From positions 1-64,000 of the forward strand of contig CBDANZ010000003.1 of NCBI GenBank assembly GCA_965197865.1: a stretch of 64,000 nucleotides of DNA, written 5' to 3'. Within the stretch, counting starts at the first letter, position 1. The number at the start of each line of letters is the position of its first letter. Below, piece by piece: positions 9,011-16,950 of this stretch. This DNA is from CBDANZ01 sp965197865 (GTDB lineage Bacteria; Acidobacteriota; Vicinamibacteria; Vicinamibacterales; CAVVIG01). Below the pieces are notes generated by a model. The model was given only the letters and a program-made list of their open reading frames with translations, searched no databases and was not told the origin of the DNA. Both the position numbers and the translations under genes were made by a program.

Positions 9011-9303
9011 TGAATCATGAACTCGGATTCCGCCTTGGCTGTGACGAATACCTGTCCGAAGGATGGGGTCCACCTCTGAACCTGCTCCGTTTACTCGAAG
9101 CTCGGCCCACCAAAGACATTAAATCGGTCTGGTCGTGGTGGGGTGGCGGTAAGACGCACACGGTATTTTGCCTAGCCAACTTGTGCGGTGAGTGGCACTA
9201 GCGCTTGACTCCCGTCTACACAGAATTGCTGCGAGAGCCCAGGGGCTTCGTGGATCTGATTCTCGCCGGGAGCACCTCAAGCGCCCTTGGGAGCGAAGCA
9301 TGA
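9011..9303 (+). pseudogene. Relic of a third GKTHT ATPase
   Basis: In one frame: SVWSWWGGGKTHTVFCLANL (Walker A) then, past an in-frame TAG at 9199-9201, RLTPVYTELLREPRGFVDLI, which aligns with LLPIYTEIPKGVRSFFDVY of the ATPase that follows. The frame ends at TGA 9301-9303, overlapping the ATG of that ATPase by 4 nt, so it occupied the first slot of the operon. Everything after the Walker A region is missing; the 5' end is cut by the IS3 fragment. The remnant shows the operon once carried at least three such ATPases or suffered a duplication. Confidence 0.6.
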
Positions 9304-10466
9304 TTCGAGCCTACCCGCACCTTAAACTGACCCGATGGCCGTTCCCTGTAGTTCCGGATCCGGACTACTGCACGTTCCTCGCTGCCCGCAGCCTGCTTCG
9401 CGACGACGTGCACGATCTCTTGAACGCTCTGGCACGCCGAGACACGTCGTCTATCCACCTCTTCTGGGCGTGGTTCGGTGCCGGCAAGACCCACACGCTG
9501 CACTACCTAGTACATCACGCGCGAGCGCTCTCCGCCCAACCCGACAGCAACGTGCTGCTGCCGATCTACACGGAGATCCCGAAGGGAGTCCGCAGCTTCT
9601 TCGACGTCTACAAGGCGCTCCTTGTGGCGTTCGACATCGACGCGGTGCTCGACGCGTTCCTCGAGGTCTCGACCTCGAAGGAGGTTGAGGCGGTCCGCAG
9701 GCGCCTCACGCAGGCGTCTCCAGACCTGGTCAATGCGCTCCAAGTGCTCGCGGTCGGCCTCCCACAATCTCGCGTCGTAGCGACGCGTTGGCTCAGAGGA
9801 GAGCCCGTTCCGGTTTCCGAACTCAGGAAGATCGGCGTTAGCCAGAAGCTCTCGACGCCCGAAGAGGCAACGCGAGTCATTGCCGCAATCGTCGAGATGA
9901 TCCGCATGGCGGCTGAGTGCCGCGGACGGCCCGGCGCCCGGCTGATCTGGATTCTGGATGAATTTCAACGTGTCGCTCGCGGTGGTGCCCGCATGCTGGA
10001 CAACATCAACGCCGGCCTTCACACGACGTTCAATTCGTCACCGAGCGGGCTCACGTTCATCTTTTCGTTCTCCGGAAAACCCCAGGTAAATGGCCTACCT
10101 CCTTGGTTCAGCGCCGAACTTCGCGACCGTATTGGCCCCACGAAGGTCATGCTGCTTCCTCCAATAACCGCGGACGAAGCGCTCCTTTTCGTCCGAGAGG
10201 TCTTGGCACAGTTCCGGATCGCCGACACGACAGTGCCTGACGCCTTCTTCCCATTCACCGAAAGCTCGTCCCGATCCATCGTCGCCAAGGTCCAAGCTCA
10301 GGGGGAGCTGAGACCCAGGTTGGTCATGCAGGCATTCAGTGCCGTCCTGGAGAGCGCGGACCTGCAGATTGAAGCGCGAACAATCGACAGCGTGTCGCCT
10401 GACTTCGCGAAGCACATTCTGGATAGCTACACGTTCGTTTCGAAGGACGAGGAGACTGACGAGTGA
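9300..10466 (+). CDS. GKTHT-type P-loop ATPase 1 of the island
   Basis: Predicted AAA+-like ATPase, 388 aa. Walker A GAGKTHT at residues 60-66, Walker B LIWILDEFQ with D220/E221, a sensor-like Ser in FIFSFSGKP, and a C-terminal helical lid (AFFPFTESSSRSIV..RPRLVMQAF) closely mirrored in ATPase 2 (YFPFTDEAIESLKS..PREITIKMT). The ATG at 9300 was chosen because a longer in-frame start at 9192 runs through the relic gene and the family alignment begins at YPHLKLTRWPF. It overlaps the relic upstream (4 nt) and the PLD gene downstream (4 nt). The GKTH Walker A variant is seen in DUF499/BREX-associated ATPases; function as a defence or DNA-transaction motor is inferred. Confidence 0.85.
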   Translation: MIRAYPHLKLTRWPFPVVPDPDYCTFLAARSLLRDDVHDLLNALARRDTSSIHLFWAWFGAGKTHTLHYLVHHARALSAQPDSNVLLPIYTEIPKGVRSFFDVYKALLVAFDIDAVLDAFLEVSTSKEVEAVRRRLTQASPDLVNALQVLAVGLPQSRVVATRWLRGEPVPVSELRKIGVSQKLSTPEEATRVIAAIVEMIRMAAECRGRPGARLIWILDEFQRVARGGARMLDNINAGLHTTFNSSPSGLTFIFSFSGKPQVNGLPPWFSAELRDRIGPTKVMLLPPITADEALLFVREVLAQFRIADTTVPDAFFPFTESSSRSIVAKVQAQGELRPRLVMQAFSAVLESADLQIEARTIDSVSPDFAKHILDSYTFVSKDEETDE

Positions 10467-11233
10467 CGGCTCTGAATGCCACGATTGGGCTGGTTGGAAC
10501 CCACGAGGCACTTCGGATTCTTGAGCAGTCCTCGGAGACCGTTTTTTCTTACGACTCCCTCGTGTCACTGCTTGAGCGGACGGGCGCGGCCGACGTCGCC
10601 AGCGTGCTCGAGGCCCTCGTCGAAAACAACCTTGTTCACCGTTCTCCCCGCGGTTACGGAATCTCCCACCTCGGGCGGCGCACCTCGATCCTTCTTGACG
10701 CAGTCAACACCAGTGACTTGCACGACGCCTGGCGTCGGCTGGCGCAGCTCGATCCTGCCCTTCGTCACTACGAACTCGTGCGAGACAACTTGGCGGACGA
10801 GTTCCTTGAGAGCCTCCTCACGCGACCAAGCTTCGGGCGGCTCTACGTGTGCTCGCCATGGATCAATCTGAACCGACGCCGCCAGAGCATTCTCGCGACC
10901 GCAGTCTTGCGCGCCGAGCAAGGCGGGCGAAATCCTGAGATTTTTGTGGTGACGCGGCCGGAACAGGGCACGACTTTAACTGCCCCTACTGGTGCTCTTC
11001 CCTTTCAGCAGTTAGGGTCGACGGTCTACTTGAATCGGCGGCTCCACACGAAGCTGTACATACGCGAGCCCGATGAGAGAGGCGGCTACCTCATGGCGGT
11101 CCTCGGATCGCAGAATTTGACCCGTTCCAGCTACTTGGAGTTGGGCATCAAGATCCACTCTGACACTGTCATTATCCAGAACTTGATTAAGTACTTCCTC
11201 GATCTCACGAACCAGAGCGAGCAGGTTGAATAG
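10463..11233 (+). CDS. wHTH-PLD family protein (putative nuclease)
   Basis: 256 aa. Residues about 10-85 look like a winged helix (EALRILEQ..YDSLVSLLERTG..SVLEALVENNLVHRS..GYGISHLGR). The C-terminal half is a phospholipase-D-like domain with one HKD motif: H195-x-K197 ... D204 followed by GSQN at 215-218. One motif per chain means an active enzyme would be a homodimer, as in Nuc or BfiI nucleases. A GTG at 10463 overlaps the ATPase 1 stop by 4 nt; ATPase 2 starts 10 bp after its stop. DISARM DrmC and Dpd DpdK are other PLD proteins in phage-defence loci. The nuclease role here is inferred. Confidence 0.82.
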   Translation: MTALNATIGLVGTHEALRILEQSSETVFSYDSLVSLLERTGAADVASVLEALVENNLVHRSPRGYGISHLGRRTSILLDAVNTSDLHDAWRRLAQLDPALRHYELVRDNLADEFLESLLTRPSFGRLYVCSPWINLNRRRQSILATAVLRAEQGGRNPEIFVVTRPEQGTTLTAPTGALPFQQLGSTVYLNRRLHTKLYIREPDERGGYLMAVLGSQNLTRSSYLELGIKIHSDTVIIQNLIKYFLDLTNQSEQVE

Positions 11234-11243
11234 GAGCGTCACC

Positions 11244-12386
11244 ATGGCAGATGAACTTAGCGTCGGTCAGCGCTACGGTATCAAGCGGGACAACTTCATC
11301 CTCGATCCCCTCGTCGACTTCGCTTGTTTTGCGCGGGATGACATCAAGACGAGCGAGCTTGCCGACAGCTTGGACATCGACCTCGTCACTGGGCTGGCTC
11401 CCAAGAGACTAGTGTGGGGGCCGTACGGCGGTGGCAAGACGCACACCCTCATGCGGACGATGGACGAACTTAAGCGGCTGACGAAGATCTACTCGGCGAG
11501 GATCGAATGTCCAGATCTCGGGAAGAAGTCGCGCTTCCACGACCTGTACCGAGAGGGGATCATGCGCGGACTGGGCGAGGAGTTTGTCATCGGACTCATC
11601 GAAGAAACCGTGATCGCAGGTGGACTTGCCAGACGCATGGAGATGACGGGCCGGCTGAAGGCCAAGTTCGGGGACGAGGAGGTCGCCAAGGCCGCGATGC
11701 GGATCATAGACCCTAGCTTTGATCGCCTCCGACTCTGGCGGTGGATTTCGGGCGTTGCAATGTCCCGCCAGGACTTGGACGACTTGGGCCAGACGCAGGA
11801 CCTCACGTCCGCCGAGGCCGCACGACTGGCAGAGATACTGTGCATGCTCGGGCGTCTCCTCAAGGAGATCCGAGGAGAGACTCTCGTCTTGGTGCTCGAC
11901 GAAATGGAGCGCCTCAAGGCAATCGGTCTGGAGACGATTCCCACGTTTGTGAGCGGCTTCACGCGACTTCTCGACCCAAATCAGGCGACTGTGTCCATCC
12001 TCGTCGGAACCTCCGCGGCGGTGGAGTCTGAGTTGATCGAAGTGTTTGCGGAGTCTGGACCTGTAACTTCGCGCCTGGGCAGCGAAGCCAAGATCGAGAT
12101 CCCTTCGCTACTCGATCCGGGTGTTGGGCGGTTCATCAAGGACGTGATCGCGTTCCTGCGCGAGTCTGGCGCCGACATCGATGCGCTGATTGGTCAAGCT
12201 GCGGGCACGACGACCGAGGGTATCTCGCCCGACTACTTCCCCTTCACGGACGAGGCGATCGAGTCCCTGAAGAGCCACTTGATGCAGATGATGACGCCGC
12301 GCGAGATCACCATCAAGATGACGCGCGCGATGGGCCGTGCCTTCCGTCTGAAGAAGCTGGTAGTGACCGCGGACTGTGTTCAGTAA
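11244..12386 (+). CDS. GKTHT-type P-loop ATPase 2 of the island
   Basis: 380 aa, sister of ATPase 1. Walker A GPYGGGKTHT at residues 59-68 and Walker B LVLVLDEME with D219/E220 fall at almost the same positions as in ATPase 1 (60-66 and 220-221). A sensor-1-like segment SILVGTSAAVE and the C-terminal lid YFPFTDEAIESLKSHLMQMM are also present. ATG 11244 has the Shine-Dalgarno-like TAGGAG 8 nt upstream; the TTG 18 nt earlier would overlap the PLD gene and lacks one. The pair probably forms a hetero-oligomeric ATPase, an inference from co-occurrence and equal architecture. Confidence 0.85.
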   Translation: MADELSVGQRYGIKRDNFILDPLVDFACFARDDIKTSELADSLDIDLVTGLAPKRLVWGPYGGGKTHTLMRTMDELKRLTKIYSARIECPDLGKKSRFHDLYREGIMRGLGEEFVIGLIEETVIAGGLARRMEMTGRLKAKFGDEEVAKAAMRIIDPSFDRLRLWRWISGVAMSRQDLDDLGQTQDLTSAEAARLAEILCMLGRLLKEIRGETLVLVLDEMERLKAIGLETIPTFVSGFTRLLDPNQATVSILVGTSAAVESELIEVFAESGPVTSRLGSEAKIEIPSLLDPGVGRFIKDVIAFLRESGADIDALIGQAAGTTTEGISPDYFPFTDEAIESLKSHLMQMMTPREITIKMTRAMGRAFRLKKLVVTADCVQ

Positions 12387-12401
12387 CTGGAGGAGGTTCA
12401 C

Positions 12402-13877
12402 ATGCCAGGCAGCATTCCCGAAGCGACCTTCCGGCTCGAACACAGTTTCACCGTAAAACCGGACCTCGTCACCGATCACGGTCCCGAAAACGGGCTGCTC
12501 ATCGGCGCACACGCTCGCGGATCGCTTGAGGCCTTGTACATTGGCAAGCAGGCGGAGTCGCCGTTTCGCAACGTTTGGACCGACCTTCGCGGTGCTCACG
12601 CCGTCTACGTGATGGGCAAGCGCCGAAGCGGGAAGAGCTACACGCTCGGCGCTCTCGCTGAGGGACTCGCTACCATGACTTGGATTCGACAGGGCAGTTC
12701 TCAACAGGGCGTTCTGATCCTTGACACGATGAATGTCTACCTCACGATGCCATTCGGCGTGGCCGAGACCTTGGCTGCTCAGGCTGAGCCAGTTCGCGAA
12801 CTGCAAAAATGGAAGCTCACTCCCGAGACTCTCCCTGTGTCGCTCTTCCGCCCCTGCGGGACGACTCTGCCAGCTGCTATCCCGAGCGCGGAGGTAAGCC
12901 TCAGAGCATCCGACTTTGGTCCTGATGAATGGTGCGGACTGTTTGAAGCGGATCCGTTCGCCGACCCTCTCGGGCACCTCATTGTCGAGCTCTGGGCGAA
13001 AGTTGCCGAGGATGGATACACCGATTCGCGCAGCGGACAGCAGGTTCCTGCGAACCCGAGATTCGCGATTGACGATATGTTGACCGCGCTCCTCTTCGAC
13101 ATCGACCTGCAGCGTTATCACCGCGACACCCTTGAGTCACTCCGCAGGCGTCTAGAGAGCGTGCGTCGGCTTCCCGTGTTCTCAGATGCCGGCCTAGACA
13201 TTCGCCAGCTAGTGCGGCCAGGCCACATTTCGGTGCTCCTTTTGCGCGATCTCGACCAGCAGTTGCGCGGCGCAATGGTCGCTCTCATCGTCAAGAAGCT
13301 GATGCAGCAACGCGGAGCTTCCGAACAGTATGAGCGAGTCTCCGAACTCCATCGCGCCCGTGCACGGAAACTGGCTAGCGACGGGGACATTGACGGCTCC
13401 TCGCGGGAAGACGCCGCAGCCTCCGAGGCATCGCGCGCGGCAGGCGAGGGCGTGCCCCGGACGTGGCTCATTGTCGACGAGGCGCACAATTACATTCCCA
13501 AACGCGGCCTGATCGCGTCGCGCAAGCCGCTGAAGAAATACGTGGACGAAGGACGTAATCTCGGTCTCTCGATAGTTGTCGCGACACAACAACCGTCCGG
13601 ACTCGATCCATCAATCCAGCGAAACGCCGACCTCCTCCTCATCCATTCGCTCAGCCACCGGGACGATATTGCCGCTGCGGAAGGGATGATCAACACCGCG
13701 TCGCCGACAGATGTAACGATGGGTACGAAACAGCGCTTCGAAGGTGCGAGGTCCTTTGAGGCCCTCGTCCGCAACCTTCCTCTAGGATACGCGCTCCTCT
13801 CCTCGGACCGCGCCAACCGACTCTTTCCGATCAGGGTACGTCCGCGAGTGACCGTGCATGGTGGTGGTGACTACTGA
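12402..13877 (+). CDS. HerA/FtsK-like DNA-translocase ATPase
   Basis: 491 aa ATPase of the HerA (DUF87/VirB4-like) superfamily. Walker A GKRRSGKS at 72-79; Walker B TWLIVDEAHNYIP with D359/E360; the downstream box EGRNLGLSIVVATQQPSGLD followed by RNADLLLIHSLSH is the typical HerA sensor/Gln region. A Lys/Arg-rich, low-complexity insert (about 305-345) precedes Walker B. An AGGAGG-like ribosome site lies 7 nt before the ATG. Its stop overlaps the next ATG by one base. HerA proteins act as hexameric translocases paired with nucleases (NurA, SIR2, DUF4297); here the natural partners would be the PLD protein or the gene directly downstream. Confidence 0.9.
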   Translation: MPGSIPEATFRLEHSFTVKPDLVTDHGPENGLLIGAHARGSLEALYIGKQAESPFRNVWTDLRGAHAVYVMGKRRSGKSYTLGALAEGLATMTWIRQGSSQQGVLILDTMNVYLTMPFGVAETLAAQAEPVRELQKWKLTPETLPVSLFRPCGTTLPAAIPSAEVSLRASDFGPDEWCGLFEADPFADPLGHLIVELWAKVAEDGYTDSRSGQQVPANPRFAIDDMLTALLFDIDLQRYHRDTLESLRRRLESVRRLPVFSDAGLDIRQLVRPGHISVLLLRDLDQQLRGAMVALIVKKLMQQRGASEQYERVSELHRARARKLASDGDIDGSSREDAAASEASRAAGEGVPRTWLIVDEAHNYIPKRGLIASRKPLKKYVDEGRNLGLSIVVATQQPSGLDPSIQRNADLLLIHSLSHRDDIAAAEGMINTASPTDVTMGTKQRFEGARSFEALVRNLPLGYALLSSDRANRLFPIRVRPRVTVHGGGDY

Positions 13878-14923
13878 TGCGGCCGCGCGTTGTGTACCGG
13901 ACGCACTACCAAGTTGACGAGCCCTTCTTCATGGAGCTCCTCGTGAAGCAGTGCACGTCGGCTGTCCAGAGCGCCTACACGGAGCGCGTGACATCGTGTC
14001 TCTCTGCCGCGATAAAGACTCGGTACAAGGGGTTTAATATTCCGGCGGCCGGATACGCCGTGGATCTTGCGCGTGGACTCCACTTGATCACGGAGAACAA
14101 CGTCTGGACGGAGCGCGGACACTTGCTCGCGCTTTGCGCGGCTGTTGGCGCGGCACGGCTCGAAGATCAGTGTGAGCTAGATTCGTCGGAGAGGCTCGCG
14201 CACTTTCGCGTGTTCGTTGAAGAGGACGGTGCCGCATTCTTGTACATCGCGCGGATGGCGAGGAAGGCCGACCAACTTCCAGAGAATGGCGACTGGAACG
14301 CGTTCGCTCAGAATATGTTCACGCAAATATATTCGGAGTACCTCAAAGCGGCGGGCGACATCAGTGAGCGAGTCGGAATCCGGAGAGAGATCGACCGTCT
14401 GAAGTATCCGTTTAACGGCAAGACGGGCCATCACAAGAGCTACGTCCACCTCCAGACTCTGGTGCGCCTTGGACTCCTCGAACGTCACGACGTTGGTGGC
14501 CAGAGGCACTACCTTGTGCACGAGTCAGCTCGCCATGCGTTCGAAGAACTTCTGCGCCTCATTCCGAACGCGATGGCACTGGAAATGATGGCCGACAAGG
14601 GAACATGGGCCGACGTTGCAGCCGCTGTGTTCAATCTCGGACATGGAGAGCCCCCCAAAGAAGAAGAGGTCCTCGACCTCGTCATGCAGGCATATCGAGC
14701 CGTCTCCGAGACGGGTGTGTCACTCTGCGCACTAGAGACGCTGATGGACGCCGTCCAAGTTCGACTGCTGGCTGCGGGAGCGGGGTTTGTCGGGCGAGCG
14801 CGGCTCCTCGAGCTGCTCGCCGATGCCCAGAAGCGGAATCCCCGCGACGTCCGGTTCCACGTAGATCGCCGCGGCCGGCCTGCCTTCCTGAAGCTGTCAG
14901 CGAACACGGCGCTTCAGAGCTAA
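13877..14923 (+). CDS. Uncharacterised protein with winged-helix-like segment
   Basis: 348 aa, not recognised. It is mostly helical. Residues about 180-225 (KSYVHLQTLVRLGLLERHDVGGQRHYLVHE) look like the wing of a wHTH domain preceded by HHKSY. There is no signal peptide and no membrane segment. The position directly after HerA, with a 1-nt overlap, is where NurA or another effector usually sits, but the D-E/D-x-K or NurA motifs are not visible. Its TAA overlaps the methyltransferase ATG by one base. It is possibly a DNA-recognition or adaptor subunit (inference). Confidence 0.75.
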   Translation: MRPRVVYRTHYQVDEPFFMELLVKQCTSAVQSAYTERVTSCLSAAIKTRYKGFNIPAAGYAVDLARGLHLITENNVWTERGHLLALCAAVGAARLEDQCELDSSERLAHFRVFVEEDGAAFLYIARMARKADQLPENGDWNAFAQNMFTQIYSEYLKAAGDISERVGIRREIDRLKYPFNGKTGHHKSYVHLQTLVRLGLLERHDVGGQRHYLVHESARHAFEELLRLIPNAMALEMMADKGTWADVAAAVFNLGHGEPPKEEEVLDLVMQAYRAVSETGVSLCALETLMDAVQVRLLAAGAGFVGRARLLELLADAQKRNPRDVRFHVDRRGRPAFLKLSANTALQS

Positions 14924-16269
14924 TGATACTGCTACGCAACATGGATCCCGTGCCATCCCCCGACGTTCAGAGACCGAAGCGGTTCGAGTTTCCACCAGGA
15001 GACAAGGAGCGCTTAACGCACTACCTGTTCAGGTATCCGGCCAAGTTCCATCCACCGGTCGTGCGACATCTGATCCAGACGTACACGGCGTCGGATGCGA
15101 CCGTGCTGGATCCGTTTTGTGGCAGCGGAACGCTCTTGGTTGAAGCTGGGGTCTGCGGTCGTTCTGCGATCGGCATTGACGTGGATCCGCTCGCCGTCTT
15201 CGTTAGCAATGTTAAGGCGTACCGCTACCGCATCTCCGCGCTCCGCGAGTCCTGCGCAAACGTCTTGGCCACACTCGATCAAGTTGCGCGGCCGGAGTCC
15301 GAATATGAACGCCGCCAGTTCGTGGATATCAAGCCTGAGACCGTGGCACGGGCGATTCGCAACGAACAGCTCTCAGTACCCGCTATTCCGAATATCTACC
15401 ACTGGTTTCGCCACTATGTCGTGGTGGATCTCGCGCGCATTCTTCGCTGTATTCAAAAGGCTGATATCTCGGCGACGCACCACGACTTCCTTCTCCTTTG
15501 CTTTGCCGCGATACTGCGCGCTTCCTCTAATGCCGATCCGGTGCCCGTGTCCGGCCTTGAAGTGACCTCGTACATGAAGCAGAAGGACGTCGATGGCCGA
15601 CTTGTGAACCCGTTTAATCTGTTCCGGCGGGCGGTCGCGCGGGCACTTGATGACGTCCAGGCGTTTCAAGGAAGGGTCGTCCAGCACACGCGTCTATCGG
15701 CCAGTCGTGGTGACGCAACGCGATTGACGTCTTGCCTCAGCAACACCGTCGATGTGGTCATCACCTCGCCCCCGTACAACAGTGCGGTCGATTACTATCG
15801 GCGGCATCTCCTTGAGATGTTCTGGCTTGGCTTCACAGCGAGCCACGAGGAACGGCTTCGGTTGCTCCCTAAGTACATCGGTCGGGGTCGAGTGCGGCGA
15901 GGGCATCCGTACGTCGCTAGCGGTGCCATAAACACACCACTTATTCGGGCATGGGACGCCGATATTCGCCGTAGGCACCGGGGCCGAGCAGACGCATTCA
16001 AGCACTACGTGGTCGCGATGGGGAAGGCCGTACAGGAGATCACCAGGGCATTGAAGCCGGGAGGACGAGCCCTGTTCGTAGTGGGTCAAAGTAGGTGGAA
16101 TGGCAGGACGATACCGACAGACCAACTGTTCGTGGAACTCGCGGGCGCGTCCATGCGCCTCACCGATCATCTCTGGTATCCAGTAGCGAATCGGTACATG
16201 TCCTACAGTCGTCGGAACGGAGCAAACATCAACAGGGAGTACGTCCTCGTCTTTGAGAAACCAGCGTAG
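14923..16269 (+). CDS. DNA methyltransferase (N6-adenine or N4-cytosine type)
   Basis: 448 aa class I SAM-dependent DNA methyltransferase. A motif X-like segment RYPAKFHPPVVRHL (38-50) leads into motif I VLDPFCGSGTLLVEA (61-75); catalytic motif IV TSPPYN sits at 281-286. Late motifs include ALKPGGRALFVVGQS. The order I then IV with a long gap of about 210 residues suggests the target-recognition region lies between them. ATG 14923 overlaps the preceding stop; the frame upstream is shadow. It closes the first transcription unit. In restriction-like or BREX/DISARM loci such enzymes mark self DNA; that role is inferred from context. Confidence 0.88.
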   Translation: MILLRNMDPVPSPDVQRPKRFEFPPGDKERLTHYLFRYPAKFHPPVVRHLIQTYTASDATVLDPFCGSGTLLVEAGVCGRSAIGIDVDPLAVFVSNVKAYRYRISALRESCANVLATLDQVARPESEYERRQFVDIKPETVARAIRNEQLSVPAIPNIYHWFRHYVVVDLARILRCIQKADISATHHDFLLLCFAAILRASSNADPVPVSGLEVTSYMKQKDVDGRLVNPFNLFRRAVARALDDVQAFQGRVVQHTRLSASRGDATRLTSCLSNTVDVVITSPPYNSAVDYYRRHLLEMFWLGFTASHEERLRLLPKYIGRGRVRRGHPYVASGAINTPLIRAWDADIRRRHRGRADAFKHYVVAMGKAVQEITRALKPGGRALFVVGQSRWNGRTIPTDQLFVELAGASMRLTDHLWYPVANRYMSYSRRNGANINREYVLVFEKPA

Positions 16270-16851
16270 TTGACGGGGATTATAGGCGGTATGGTTCCTC
16301 ACACAAATGTGTGCACAATTCAATCCTGAGCAGGTCGGCCACGCCGTGGGAAGAGGCTGCGGATGTGCTCGTGCCAGCTAACCAGCGGTGAAGTCGTCTG
16401 TCGCTCAGTCGATGGCCGCCTGCACGGGCCCCGCTCTTGGGTGGGGGCCTGCTCGGCGGCAGCCGGTCCCACCGCAAGGTGCTGAGGCGCTGGCACTTAC
16501 AGGGCGACGAACCATGCCCCCGTGGAACGTGGCCTCGACTTTCGCCGAGGTTCTACCGCTACGCCGACCCCTCGCTGACTGTTCAGCCCCTTGGAACTGG
16601 CCGGCCTTCGCGATTCCGCCGTCTAGTGTGGGCCGGACTTTTCCGGGAGCCTGCAGTTCTTCTCCAGATGCAGAGGGTGTTCTCCAGCCACGTAAGTCAC
16701 TGCCAATGCTTGGCTTATCATCCACGTAAACCGGCCGACGCCGCACCGATCCCTGAGAGGAACCGGCGGTATTAGCCGATGAGTGTCAGAACGCCCGACA
16801 CGAGTGACGGGCGTCGAGAGAACGACGATTCGGGTTGAGAGAACCGAACGG
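16270..16851. other. 580-bp intergenic region separating the two island operons
   Basis: The only sizeable gap in the island. It contains a perfect dyad at 16300-16313 and no protein-like frame with recognisable residues on either strand. It is expected to hold the promoter of the zinc-finger/Hsp70 unit; a specific sigma-factor box could not be assigned. Confidence 0.45.
16300..16313. promoter_or_regulatory. Perfect dyad CACACA-AA-TGTGTG
   Basis: Six-base arms with a two-base centre, 31 bp after the methyltransferase stop. It is too short and lacks a U-run for a good terminator; the symmetry is like a dimeric-regulator operator. Role unproven. Confidence 0.35.
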
Positions 16852-16950
16852 ATGAGTATCGATCTTCAGGTTTCTGAAAATGGCGCGGCCTCGGTCTACG
16901 AACTGAAACGCTTCCCGGTCACGCTGATTTGTACGGGTCGCTATGCCTAG
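16852..16950 (+). CDS. Possible 32-aa leader ORF before the zinc-finger gene
   Basis: ATG 16852 to TAG 16948-16950, beginning MSIDLQVSENG and ending CTGRYA. It overlaps the start of the zinc-finger gene by 8 nt, an arrangement compatible with translational coupling. The ribosome site is weak (GAGAG about 10 nt upstream) and no homologue is recognised, so it may be a chance frame. Confidence 0.25.
   Translation: MSIDLQVSENGAASVYELKRFPVTLICTGRYA

Noticed and set aside
9192..9299. Longer start for ATPase 1
   Set aside because: The extra 36 residues run over the upstream relic in another frame and have no counterpart in ATPase 2.
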